Assembly: GCA_039105265.1 (NCBI GenBank)
Contig: JAPFFF010000070.1
Location: 248,001-312,000, forward strand
Direction of reading: 5' to 3'
Length of the DNA: 64,000 nucleotides
Source of the DNA: Tritrichomonas musculus
Lineage: Eukaryota; Parabasalia; Tritrichomonadida; Tritrichomonadidae
Under the pieces are notes generated by a model. That model was not told the DNA's origin. It worked only from the letters and a program-made list of their open reading frames with translations, and made no database searches. Position numbers and translations under genes: made by a program. The stretch's first letter is position 1, and every line of letters begins with the position of its first letter. Of this stretch, positions 27,957 through 35,676 are shown in pieces.

Positions 27957-28430
27957 ACTAATTATGTTTGACTGTTGCTTAGTAGTACATTTATCATAGT
28001 CATGCGGTATAGGGGATTTTTAGGGTAAGAAATGCACTCATATGGTATTTTAAAGTACACATAACATTGAGTAACAATGAAATTGAGTTATTTTTATGCA
28101 CAATATAATATAATAATTTTTTTTTTATTATTATAACTCTAATAACTTTTATTCACATGATTCCCTAGGCTTGGATGTTTAAAGAAAATAAATATGTAAA
28201 TACAATGAATTTTGACAATTCATTTTAATATTGGTATAATTGTTTTTAATACTAAGGTAATTGGTTCGATTCCGATAATTTTTTTTTCTACTTTTTTTAT
28301 ATTTTCCAAAAAAAATGTATTTGAGTATTATAAAGATTCAAATCTTTAAGTAAAAAAGATATGTATTAAAAAAGTTGACTAAAAAAATAAATGATTATAC
28401 TGATTGAGAAAAAGAAGTAGTAGTATATGA
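27957..28430. other. AT-rich spacer between elements B and G
   Basis: No ORF of note. It contains a tRNA-like patch: GGTATAATTG (28233-28242), a T-arm ATTGG-TTCGATT-CCGAT (28260-28276) and an immediate T-run (28279-28287) like a Pol III terminator. No acceptor or anticodon stem could be drawn, so it is not called a tRNA. It may be host DNA or a decayed tRNA-derived repeat. Confidence 0.4.
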
Positions 28431-28576
28431 TTATTGATTAGAAAAGATAATTGATTTCAAGAAAAAAAGTTTATAAATGAGAAGAAAGTTACAATTAAGA
28501 AGAAGAAAAAACTGACGAGAGGAGAAGGAAGAAGAAAATGATGATTGAGAAGAAGAAGAGGATTTACGGGTAGCTA

Positions 28577-28886
28577 CTTCTTTTGCACCCTTCCCCTTCA
28601 TTGGATAACAAAAAGCCTTCCTGGTATTAATATTAATTAACATCAAATAATTTAATCCATCTTTTGTCTTGTCATTTATGAATGTGTCCATTTGGTATCC
28701 ACCTGAATGCTTCGAATAGATGTTCATGAATTTTGCCTTTGGTACTTTAACATCATGCACCACTTTCTTTAAATAATTTAATGCTGCCTCTTCTGTGAAT
28801 CCATAGCGTTTTGCAAGAGGGACAAATTTAGATGGTGTCTTCCACGGAAATTTCTTAAATAACTCATCTATTGTCTTGTAAGTCAT
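28577..28886 (-). pseudogene. Truncated lineage II integrase (N-terminal ~103 aa)
   Basis: It starts MTYKTIDELFKKFPWKTP and aligns with residues 1-108 of the E integrase (61610-62764), including VVHDxKVPKAKF, YQMDTFIND with the first catalytic Asp, GLNYLMLININTRKA and GKGAKEV. It then runs into an A/G-rich low-complexity sequence on the other side of 28577, with an open but unrelated Ser-rich tail to 28431. The second catalytic Asp and everything after are gone, so it cannot be active. Confidence 0.75.
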
Positions 28887-28896
28887 TTAAATTCAT

Positions 28897-30213
28897 TTAA
28901 ATGTAAAGCATCTTCTTGTATGGCAAGAATATCATTTCAATTTTAAATGATTCATTATTTGGCACTATGACTGGAATGTTATTATGTCTACCAGAATAAA
29001 AATCAATCCAAAATCTTTGGTCTGTTGAGTTCAGCTTAAAGTATTTGATAGGGTTGAAATATATCTGACTATTACCTAAATAATATTTATTTGATTGTTC
29101 TGCTATTGATGAATATACAGCACAAGAATGCCTATCCCATACATTTTTGAATCTTAGCTCTCTCATCCACTTGCCTTCATACCTAATGATATTCCCATCT
29201 TTATCCATGACTGGTTTGCTTAAATCCATGAAATCCTCTGGATGGTTATTAAATGATTCATAACCAATATTATAAACATCATCAAAATCAAATCGTCGAT
29301 ATGGAGATTTATTATTTGGTGGTCTAACTCTAAAGCTAATTGATAGGTCCACATAATAGTTTTTGTATTTACTATCTTTGACTTGTTCACCATTAGTTGG
29401 TGAATAAAAGATTTCATAGAACATATTATTTTCATAATCATAAAAGCCATCTGTTTGGACATCCCTTCGTCTTAAGCCAGTTTTTTCTTCATGGAATGTG
29501 GGCTTCAATTCATTTAATTTGATTTCTTCTCTAATTTTTTCCATTTCTTTTTGAACATTATATCTAGTGGCTATATTTATTTTATCTTCATCATTCTTTT
29601 TATCTAATTCTTTTTGTAGCTCAGCTTTAACTGTGTCATCTTTCTCATTAAATATTTTATTTGTGAGGTCTTCTATTTCTTTTTGCAAATTTTGATATTC
29701 TGTAATTAAATTAGAATATTTGGTGCTTAATTTTAGTTCTTGGTTATCTAAATTGAAATTGTGGTCTTTATTGATTTTATCTGCTTCAATATTAAACTCA
29801 ACAAATTTGGCTTCAATAGCAGATTGTATATCATTCCACACCTCACTAAAATCATTTTCACGATTCAACCACGAGTTTATACTGATAAATACTTCACTCT
29901 TATGGTCATCTTCAAGATACTTCCATAATTGTTCATATGAAAATAGGGGATTATCATGCTTAAGTTTATCATATTCGTCTCGTCTATATTTTCTTACTCC
30001 AAGAGTAAATTCTATCTTTCTACTTCTGGCTAACATAAAAATATTTCTCACCCCAATAATTGATTCCCCTCTATTTGATGTACACCATTCTTGCGGGAAA
30101 TTAAAGTAATATCTGTTTGGTTTGCTAGGGTCTTGTTGTCCATCTTCAAGAAAGTAGGCATATTCAATAGCAATCGGTGTTTGTTCTTCAGCTGGATTGA
30201 GCGTCGGATACAT
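28897..30213 (-). CDS. Probable structural protein (438 aa), lineage II
   Basis: Homolog of 60602-61603 (333 aa). Shared: PIxIExAYFLEDxQxD, the FNFPxEW motif, NKGESIxGVR, the VQTDGxYD motif, DRxSCxxYSSIxEQ, PIKYFKLNSxDQRFWIDFY and a C-terminal FxIEMxFLxYxKM. The strand-like start and end recall single jelly-roll proteins. An extra coiled coil of about 85 residues (QNLQKEIEDLTNKIFNEK) is inserted in the middle compared with E. Sits between terminal repeat and integrase. Role in the capsid is an inference from context; no family confirmed. Confidence 0.55.
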   Translation of the reverse strand: MYPTLNPAEEQTPIAIEYAYFLEDGQQDPSKPNRYYFNFPQEWCTSNRGESIIGVRNIFMLARSRKIEFTLGVRKYRRDEYDKLKHDNPLFSYEQLWKYLEDDHKSEVFISINSWLNRENDFSEVWNDIQSAIEAKFVEFNIEADKINKDHNFNLDNQELKLSTKYSNLITEYQNLQKEIEDLTNKIFNEKDDTVKAELQKELDKKNDEDKINIATRYNVQKEMEKIREEIKLNELKPTFHEEKTGLRRRDVQTDGFYDYENNMFYEIFYSPTNGEQVKDSKYKNYYVDLSISFRVRPPNNKSPYRRFDFDDVYNIGYESFNNHPEDFMDLSKPVMDKDGNIIRYEGKWMRELRFKNVWDRHSCAVYSSIAEQSNKYYLGNSQIYFNPIKYFKLNSTDQRFWIDFYSGRHNNIPVIVPNNESFKIEMIFLPYKKMLYI

Positions 30214-30246
30214 TTCAATCGTGGTAAATATTTTTTTGTAGTCATT

Positions 30247-30345
30247 AATGACAAACTTTTTGTGAAGAGAACTTTTTGAACAGGAAACTTTTTGAATTAT
30301 TAACTTTTTGAATACGCGAACGATAGAACTTTTTGAATGTCTGGC
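30247..30345. repeat. Degenerate tandem repeat (AACTTTTTGAA)
   Basis: Six copies of (G/A)AACTTTTTGAA or a close variant, spaced 17-26 bp apart, lie upstream of the 438-aa gene and inside element G's end region. Function unknown; could be a protein-binding array or simple slippage. Confidence 0.65.
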
Positions 30346-30403
30346 TTTTTGAATGGGGTCCAGGGGCGGGAGCCCTTGGAGTAGTCCTGAGCGTAGCGAA
30401 GAG

Positions 30404-30433
30404 GGTAGGCTGTGTAATTAGACACGGCCTACC
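30404..30433. other. 12-bp-stem hairpin before the terminal repeat of G
   Basis: GTAGGCTGTGT (30405-30415) and ACACGGCCTAC (30422-30432) pair fully with one G-T wobble, plus one more outer G-C pair. The loop is AATTAG. GC-rich, at the inner edge of the tandem-repeat part of the terminal repeat. Confidence 0.6.
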
Positions 30434-30439
30434 GTATAC

Positions 30440-30675
30440 TACTTGGGGACCCGAGGTAGTTGTTTAGGTCCCTAGTAGTACTTCAAGAAAAAAACAAGTA
30501 GTGGGGACCCGAGGTAGTTGTTTAGGTCCCTAGTAGTACTTCAAGAAAAAAACAAGTTGAAGAAAAAATTTTTTTTTTTTCATTTTTATTTTTTTTATTT
30601 TTATCACGAGTTCGTGTTGACGTGTGGGCTTAAGCGTAGCGTGGCCCCCGCGGAAACCGACTCGTATATACTACT
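30440..30675. repeat. Terminal inverted repeat of element G
   Basis: Nearly identical to 27725-27956 of element B over the tandem units, T-run and outer block, including CACGAGTTCGTGTTGACG and GAAACCGACTCGTATATACTACT-type end. The close identity means B and G descend from very recent copies of the same end, or were duplicated in place. Confidence 0.8.
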
Positions 30676-30676
30676 A

Positions 30677-30916
30677 TTGATTTGTCATTCAAATACATTA
30701 ATGGAACTCATCAAATTACTAACACAAGCTGATAAAGTTGAATTGATTGTCAATGATGATTGTTCGTGCAATGGTTGTGTTTCTCGTTCCAAATATCTTT
30801 TGATTGATAGGATATTGGTGTACAAAAATAATGAATCAAATGACTTGAAATACAAATATAATAGCATTTATACAGAACTCATTAGACACAACATTTCATT
30901 GAAAACATGTATTTAA
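30677..30916 (+). pseudogene. 3' fragment of DEDxGCxGC gene, cut by element G
   Basis: The frame enters from the terminus of G as LICHSNTLMELIKLLTQADK and continues to the natural stop, matching the last 79 residues of 2746-3429 and 47920-48528. Cysteines are kept (NDDCSCNGCVS). The upstream ATG in the terminal repeat gives a chimeric frame and is not a real start. Confidence 0.75.
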
Positions 30917-30926
30917 AGACTAATAA

Positions 30927-31058
30927 ATGATATATGAAATATTAGTTGTTTCATTATTAACAGGTTTATTTTTAGTGAAGATTGTTGAAGTATCTTTAAT
31001 GATGCCAGACAAAGAACCAGAACTCAGTGAAGAGATAAGAACAAAAATGTATTCATGA
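30927..31058 (+). CDS. Conserved membrane microprotein (43 aa), segment F
   Basis: MIYEILVVSLLTGLFLVKI forms one hydrophobic helix, followed by the acidic tail EPELSEEIRTKMYS. Same position (between the DEDxGCxGC gene and the ATPase) and same tail as 2604-2735 and 47760-47885. Spacing is 10 bp from the upstream stop and 24 bp to the ATPase start, so it may be co-transcribed. Ends with TGA. Confidence 0.72.
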   Translation: MIYEILVVSLLTGLFLVKIVEVSLMMPDKEPELSEEIRTKMYS

Positions 31059-31082
31059 AGAGCTTTAACGAAAACTAAAGAA

Positions 31083-31997
31083 ATGAAACGTTTCATGAAA
31101 CCCACACAGTTTAATTATAAAGAGATTTTATTCTCTAGTGGTTCTGATTATGATGATGACCAAATGAGCTTTGCATTTGAATATGAATCATTCAAGCCAA
31201 CTGTTAATGAAACAACATTTAATATTGATGATGAAATGAATAAAGCATATCAACGCAATGAATCAAAAATAAAAAACGAATCAATCAGACCAATCGCAAA
31301 CGGTATTTATTCATATTACAATTCATTAAACATACTCGTTGGTCAGCAAGGTAAAGGAAAGAGTCATATAATGCTACGAGATGTTATTCAAATGTCTCGA
31401 ATGAAGAACGCTGGCTTTCATTTAATTGTTTATGTATCACGAAACGGAACAATCAACGATGCTACATTCGAAAGTCAACGTGAATTGATACAGCTACCAA
31501 TAAAAACTGTTGCTGACAGCAATGCTGAAGAATATCTCAAACAACTTGATTTATATAAAGAATTGTATAACAAATATTCATCAACACCAAAAATAGCAAT
31601 CGATGAAAAGACCTTAAACGATATGTTTGAGTTTCTTCATATCGATAAACTAGGTAAACCGAATAAACCGTTAAATACCATCATTCTTTGTGAGGACTTT
31701 TTGAAATCGAAACTAATTAAATCATCCTATTTTATCAATACAATTAGTCAGCTTCGACACAAGAATCTAATCATATTCGTTAACATCCAGTTCTTCAAAG
31801 CTTTAACAACTGAATGGAAAAATAATGCAACATCATTCTTCATCTTTAGTGGTTATTCACGACAGAAACTCGGCTACATATATCAACAAGTTCCATTCCC
31901 AATAGAGTTCGAAGAGTTATGGAATCGATACAGAACAATGAAAGCACATCAATTCGTTTTAGTCAATGTTCGAACTAATAACCTTTCATTCATCTAA
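31083..31997 (+). CDS. Packaging ATPase, segment F
   Basis: 304 aa and apparently intact. Walker A is GQQGKGKSH, Walker B NTIILCEDF, followed by QLRHKNLIIFVNIQFF and FFIFSGYSRQK. Shorter than the A copy because it lacks the palindrome-encoded Ser/Gln stretch. The C-terminus ends FVLVNVRTNNLSFI and overlaps the converging pseudogene by 12 bp. It is stranded from the rest of its element, so it may be unexpressed or serve in trans. Confidence 0.85.
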   Translation: MKRFMKPTQFNYKEILFSSGSDYDDDQMSFAFEYESFKPTVNETTFNIDDEMNKAYQRNESKIKNESIRPIANGIYSYYNSLNILVGQQGKGKSHIMLRDVIQMSRMKNAGFHLIVYVSRNGTINDATFESQRELIQLPIKTVADSNAEEYLKQLDLYKELYNKYSSTPKIAIDEKTLNDMFEFLHIDKLGKPNKPLNTIILCEDFLKSKLIKSSYFINTISQLRHKNLIIFVNIQFFKALTTEWKNNATSFFIFSGYSRQKLGYIYQQVPFPIEFEELWNRYRTMKAHQFVLVNVRTNNLSFI

Positions 31998-32444
31998 TAC
32001 AATTTGTTGTTGAACACCAACAAACAGTTGTGGTGTATTGATATTATATTTTTGTCTCATCTGTTCAATGAGTTCCTTTGTTTTCTTATCTGTTGCTTTT
32101 CTGATACTGTAATTATAATATTTGTATTCTTTAAATGATTGTTCTTCATTTGAACCTTCAACGAAGAACTCAATAGATGTTGTTGATATTCTTCTTCTAA
32201 CATTTGATGTTAATGTTATATATTCGAGCCCGAGTTCAACAATCTTGTCGTGATATAATCGTTTGAATTCATTATCTTTGTTCTTCAATGATATGTACAA
32301 CACTTTAGCTTTATATGCAGCCTTTCCACAAGGTATTGGATATCTATATCACAGAATTGAGAAATCACATTGTTTGAACTTCTCTGATTCATCCAACATA
32401 TCAATAAGTGAATTGATGTAATCATAAACCTTTGGTGTTGTCAT
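31986..32444 (-). pseudogene. Broken homolog of the 153-aa lineage I gene
   Basis: Reading from the ATG 32442-32444: MTTPKVYDYINSLIDML, CDFSIL, then an in-frame TGA (32349-32351), then YRYPIPCGKAAYKAKVLYISL to the conserved end QQIVLDE. The frame is otherwise continuous and aligns with 1071-1532 end to end. The stop falls where the relatives have LCERFP / LCDKFP. Only a downstream ATG at 32303 would give a 105-aa product. Confidence 0.75.
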
Positions 32445-32453
32445 GTCTTTATC

Positions 32454-32555
32454 ATGAAATTAAAAAATAAAAACGTCATTGAAGACATCAACAGCCTCAA
32501 AAACAAAGTTCATCAACTTGAGAATGAATTGAACTCAATAAACAGCTCTTCATAA
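32454..32555 (+). pseudogene. Remnant of short coiled-coil gene (33 codons)
   Basis: MKLKNKNVIEDINSLKNKVHQLENELNSI matches the C-terminal heptad part of 3467-3697 and 51557-51790 (LIEDINSLKEKVxKLENEL). The N-terminal 40 residues are missing. It lies 10 bp from the start of the diverging broken gene. Confidence 0.6.
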
Positions 32556-32759
32556 ACTGTACATCATCAATGACATCAATCTTTTATTTTTGGTCATTTA
32601 TTCAAAATTGTCTACCCGATTTTTGAATGAAATGTGGGGCTAATTTTGAAAAAGTGGCGATTTTTTGAGTCATGGCGCCGATGTTTGGGGTCTGTAAATC
32701 CTATGACGAGGGGGGTCATTTTTTATCCCCTGCCCAAACGGTCCCCCTTACTCTCTAAC
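32556..32759. other. Junction region between F and C, no gene
   Basis: Contains a TTTTATTTTTGG motif and a GC-rich patch with GGGG...CCCC complementarity (about 32711-32732). An open frame runs through it into the next gene, but the encoded residues look like translated junction sequence. No terminal repeat recognised. Confidence 0.4.
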
Positions 32760-33245
32760 GTTTCATTAGAACCTCAAGCAGCAGCTCAGTCAACAAGCAA
32801 TATAAATAATAATATTATTATAAACAAAAGGGATGATGGAAAAGAAGAAATTGTTATCACTCGTAATGTTGAATTAGAAGAGAATCAAGAAGAAGAAACA
32901 AAGGATGTTAAGTACGTGATACTTGAAACGTATGCAAAAATATTGTTAGACCAGGACAAGGCATTATTATCCAACTTAATATCAAAGAATTGTATAATTG
33001 TCCCTGTTACTGCCTTATCTAATATAATTAAAACAATTATTAAGGCGGAGGTGGTAGAAATAAGTCTTGATGAGGATGTAGGTTGTTGTGCAGGGAAAGC
33101 TAATCCAATACGTAAGATAGATTCCATTAAGATAGTAAATGATAATGGAGAAGTATGTACTGATTTCAAACAAGTATATAACAAAGAATATAATGAATTA
33201 GTTAACAAATATCATCTTTGTCTTAAGCATGCAGTTAATATGTAA
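32634..33245 (+). CDS. Diverged DEDxGCxGC-type protein, lineage II; start uncertain
   Basis: The frame opens at 32634, but homology begins only near 32760. The first ~45 residues are probably not native, so the true start is lost or lies at an unidentified site. The C-terminal ~110 residues align with the lineage I family: VTALSNIIKTIIKAEVVEISLDEDVGCCAGKA, then INSIKIVNDNGE-like strands and VYNKEYNEL near the end. This is one of the few genes shared between lineages, which suggests a core virion or packaging role. Function unknown. Confidence 0.55.
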   Translation: MGLILKKWRFFESWRRCLGSVNPMTRGVIFYPLPKRSPLLSNVSLEPQAAAQSTSNINNNIIINKRDDGKEEIVITRNVELEENQEEETKDVKYVILETYAKILLDQDKALLSNLISKNCIIVPVTALSNIIKTIIKAEVVEISLDEDVGCCAGKANPIRKIDSIKIVNDNGEVCTDFKQVYNKEYNELVNKYHLCLKHAVNM

Positions 33246-33274
33246 TTATTATTTGTTTTTTTATTTTTATCAAA

Positions 33275-33529
33275 ATGACGAGTAAAATAGACCTAAACCA
33301 ATTCAAGAAAACAGAAGTAATAAAGAAATTGTCCAAATCGAAGTCAAGTGAGAATCTGACGTCAATGGATACTCCGAAAAGAGGCAGGAAGAGTAAATAT
33401 AATACCCCTGAAGAAAGACTTGAAACCAGACGACAACAACAAAAAGAATATAGACAAAGAAAGAAGCAAGAGTTAGAGGAATTGAAGAAAATTGCTGAAA
33501 TGGTTACTGCTGAGAAGAAAGAAGCATGA
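33275..33529 (+). CDS. bZIP-like basic protein (84 aa)
   Basis: After a Ser/Lys-rich N-terminus there is KRGRKSKYNTPEERLETRRQ, then QQKEYRQRKKQELEELKKIAEM. The basic cluster followed by a short Leu/Ile heptad resembles the basic region of a bZIP factor, but the zipper is very short (about two heptads). The fragment at 17208-17369 shows the family is also in element B. Possible DNA-binding regulator or DNA-packing protein of lineage II. The ATG follows a TTTTTATTTTTATCAAA leader. Confidence 0.5.
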   Translation: MTSKIDLNQFKKTEVIKKLSKSKSSENLTSMDTPKRGRKSKYNTPEERLETRRQQQKEYRQRKKQELEELKKIAEMVTAEKKEA

Positions 33530-33559
33530 AAACAAAAAACCTTCATCTTATTTTTGGTT

Positions 33560-33702
33560 TGGGTGAACAGGTGAACTGTCACCACATTTTTGTCACCTTC
33601 AGAGTCATCTGATAAACAAAAATATAAGATGATTTTTTAGTATTTTTGATCATTAGGTGAAGAGGTGAATTGTCACCACATTTTTGTCACCTTCACACTC
33701 TA
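33560..33702. repeat. Direct copies of a GGTGAA...CACC repeat, left side
   Basis: GGTGAACTGTCACCACATTT-TTGTCACCTTC (33571-33601) and GGTGAATTGTCACCACATTT-TTGTCACCTTC (33664-33694) are near-identical direct copies. Each contains the small palindrome GGTGA-N3-TCACC. The reverse complement occurs at 34785-34837, so the two genes between them are bounded by inverted repeats. Confidence 0.7.
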
Positions 33703-34136
33703 TTCACATATTGTGTCCTATGAACGTTTGTTATCTTCCATTTACCTGTCTGTTCGAGTCTATCTGTTAATTCAGCAAAGGTTAATTTTTGTCCAAACTC
33801 TTTGGCATATCTCTGCTGAACATCCTTTAACAATAATCTATCAATGCTTGGATAATTGTTCTGCATAAACTTGGCTAAATCGTAATCAGACTCATCAAAC
33901 TGCCTATCGATTTCTTCCTGTTCAGCTCTCATACGTTGAACTTCACGCAAAGTATATTCATATAATCTCTGTTTGGCCTCACACTTGCTGCAACGTTTAT
34001 TGGAACTTGAATTGATATTAAATATTTTAGTATTAATCCTCGTAATACAGCATCTAAGCTTCAATAAGGTACTGTAATCAATATGAAATTCATTAACCTT
34101 ACTTCTTAAGCTCTCATGATTATTATTGTTTTCCAT
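33693..34136 (-). CDS. Unknown protein with possible winged-helix end (147 aa)
   Basis: The start is the ATG 34134-34136 (MENNNNHESLRSK), just 1 bp after the upstream gene's stop, which argues for a coupled pair. It has a CSKCEAKQ motif, a coil (EYTLREVQRMRAEQEEIDRQF) and a C-terminal DVQQRYAKEFGQKLTFAELTD followed by basic residues, resembling a small winged helix. Weak similarity in layout to 17696-18121 of element B. Function unknown. Confidence 0.55.
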   Translation of the reverse strand: MENNNNHESLRSKVNEFHIDYSTLLKLRCCITRINTKIFNINSSSNKRCSKCEAKQRLYEYTLREVQRMRAEQEEIDRQFDESDYDLAKFMQNNYPSIDRLLLKDVQQRYAKEFGQKLTFAELTDRLEQTGKWKITNVHRTQYVNRV

Positions 34137-34137
34137 A

Positions 34138-34746
34138 TCATACCAGTAATAACAGAATACATATATATATACAGTTAGCGTATCTTTCAATAAACTCTTT
34201 ATATTTCTCAAAGTCTTCACTCTCCAAAAGTTCACTTGTACTCATCACTACTTTATCGCACTTCTCATTCATAGCATTGTGGTCACAATAATAACCAACA
34301 AACTGTACATTCATTTTACGTAGAAACTTCTTAAGTTCTGCACTATCTGTCTTTAATACTTCTATTTCATTAAATATTGGTTCAAATGGTTTTGTCTGTG
34401 ATATTGGCATTATCTTTGGAAGACTTGAAATCATAGTGAAAACGTCTTTGATATATTTATTGTTGTGCTCAAACTTAACATCATAGGCATCAGGATTATA
34501 GTTATTGGTTAGCAAATCCCTCATAATCATTCTCTTTGTGTTTAATTCTTTTTCACAACTAACTTCCACAAGAGGCTTAATAGGGTTTCCATGAATATCA
34601 TAATACTTATCAACTTTCCCATTTACATCAGATATTGGTTTAGGTATTAGGTCAACAAGATATTCATTAACATTGAAGTCTCTCGCGTTCTCCGAGTGTC
34701 GAACGAGGCAGGAGGGTTCAGCTTGTGTATTTGTTTGCGCTATCAT
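34138..34746 (-). CDS. Unknown protein (202 aa) of segment C
   Basis: The start is set at the ATG 34744-34746 (MIAQTNTQAEP), because the upstream extension crosses the inverted repeat. The N-terminus carries a Cys/Arg segment from a GC-rich patch (about 34680-34725). The rest is soluble and mixed (YLVDLIPKPISD, MISSLPKIMPISQTKPFEP) with a hydrophobic tail (CIYICILLLLV). No family recognised. Directly upstream of the 147-aa gene in the same direction, both inside the inverted repeats. Confidence 0.5.
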   Translation of the reverse strand: MIAQTNTQAEPSCLVRHSENARDFNVNEYLVDLIPKPISDVNGKVDKYYDIHGNPIKPLVEVSCEKELNTKRMIMRDLLTNNYNPDAYDVKFEHNNKYIKDVFTMISSLPKIMPISQTKPFEPIFNEIEVLKTDSAELKKFLRKMNVQFVGYYCDHNAMNEKCDKVVMSTSELLESEDFEKYKEFIERYANCIYICILLLLV

Positions 34747-34784
34747 TAGGTTTATGTAAATGGAAGATAAAAAATTAACTAAAA

Positions 34785-34837
34785 AAATAAAGGTGACAAA
34801 AAATAGGTGACAATTCACCTCTTCACCTTTTGATCAT
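34785..34837. repeat. Inverted partner of the GGTGAA...CACC repeat
   Basis: GGTGACAAAAAATAGGTGAC followed by AATTCACCTCTTCACC is the reverse complement of the copy at 33653-33694, with the flanking TTTTGATCAT also shared in inverted form. Together they enclose about 1.2 kb with two genes. Confidence 0.7.
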
Positions 34838-34864
34838 GAAAACAAAAAATAAGGCGATGATTTT

Positions 34865-35635
34865 TTATTCATTGTTGATACTAGTTATTGTTTCTCTGTA
34901 CATTCCATTGTAATTCTTATAAAGTCTGCCATATCTTAGTACATATAAATCTGATTCCTTCATTTCTGTTAAAGCGTTTTCATATTCATTAATTGGAGTC
35001 GTTTCATCTATTCTTAATAGTTTTAACTTATGCTTGATACAATACAAATCTTTTATCTTACCATTATCTACTTGTTCATCATCACTTGTATGACTTCTGT
35101 CATCAATCTCTACTAACAAATTCAATTGTGGAAGATAAAAGTCAAATCTTAGTCTATAATTCTTTTCAGATTTAAGGTCTTCAAATGATTTTTGGGTTAT
35201 GAATTCTATATTTTTCTCTTCCAAATATTCTCTAAATCGTTGTTCTAGCTCATTTACAAATAAATGTGGTCGTGAATGATGATGAATCCAATCGTCAATT
35301 GTTGTCCAATAATATGAATTTTGATATTTATACCTGATCCTTTGTTTTGTACTTTTATATTCATCTACTAACTCACAACCATCTTGTTTTAATAGTTCGT
35401 TTACTGTTTCATTGGTCCATTTCTTATGAGGTTTTGTTTTTCTGTTACCACCTGTTAAATGAGGTCTTGAAGGTTTGGTTTTATTCGTCCAATCACTCCA
35501 TCTAACAGAATACTCATTTTCTTCAAACATGTATTTGATTCTAATATCACCTCTTTTGTATTCACTTATTAATATACAGTTTTCTTTTAGCATTTCATCA
35601 GCAACTAATTTTGTGTTCCACCTAATCCTGCTCAT
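34865..35635 (-). CDS. PD-(D/E)XK/Vsr-like endonuclease with two DNA-binding repeats
   Basis: 256 aa. The N-terminal part has two copies of a ~60-residue module: W[NT]xxxVxxxLxxxxCxLxxEYKxxxxRIxYx...DW....RPHL (residues ~5-60 and ~75-130). The C-terminal part has FDFYLPQLNLLVEIDDRSH, then NGKIKDLYCIKHKLKLLRI, the pattern of Vsr/EDxHD-type nucleases associated with homing endonucleases (catalytic candidates D-x-E, H, K). Located directly beside the polymerase gene, in the same direction, absent from B. Most likely a free-standing homing nuclease. Confidence 0.7.
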   Translation of the reverse strand: MSRIRWNTKLVADEMLKENCILISEYKRGDIRIKYMFEENEYSVRWSDWTNKTKPSRPHLTGGNRKTKPHKKWTNETVNELLKQDGCELVDEYKSTKQRIRYKYQNSYYWTTIDDWIHHHSRPHLFVNELEQRFREYLEEKNIEFITQKSFEDLKSEKNYRLRFDFYLPQLNLLVEIDDRSHTSDDEQVDNGKIKDLYCIKHKLKLLRIDETTPINEYENALTEMKESDLYVLRYGRLYKNYNGMYRETITSINNE

Positions 35636-35676
35636 ATCTTGTTATGTGAGTAACGATAAAAAAATTAGAAAAGTTT

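Larger units (their letters stand above)
28577..30675. mobile_element. Deleted lineage II element G, ends at 30675
   Basis: Reading on the minus strand from the terminus at 30675, it holds the terminal repeat, the 438-aa gene and the first third of an integrase gene. That is the same order as in element E (60602 then 61610), but the HNH, coiled-coil and protease genes between repeat and 438-aa gene are missing. Homology to the E integrase stops near 28577. The end at 30675 splits a lineage I gene of segment F. Confidence 0.65.
30676..32555. mobile_element. Lineage I fragment F, split by element G
   Basis: Contains the 3' part of the DEDxGCxGC gene, the membrane microprotein, an intact ATPase, a broken homolog of the 1071/46269 gene, and a remnant of the short coiled-coil gene. 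Gene order differs slightly from A, where the coil gene lies on the other side. The missing 5' part of the first gene should lie beyond G's other end; it was not found in the window. The right limit is set by the last recognisable homology. Confidence 0.65.

Noticed and set aside
28225-28287. Intact tRNA gene
   Set aside because: T-arm and T-run are present, but no 7-bp acceptor stem or anticodon arm can be drawn.
28400-28440. AGTAGTATAT at about 28414 as the other terminus of element G
   Set aside because: Only the first ten bases match the terminus, no matching duplication exists, and the expected 5' half of the split F gene is not on its left side.
30518-30676. N-terminal part of a frame running through G's terminal repeat into the DEDxGCxGC fragment
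   Set aside because: Almost the same frame occurs in the B repeat (27793-27999) without the gene, so it is repeat sequence.
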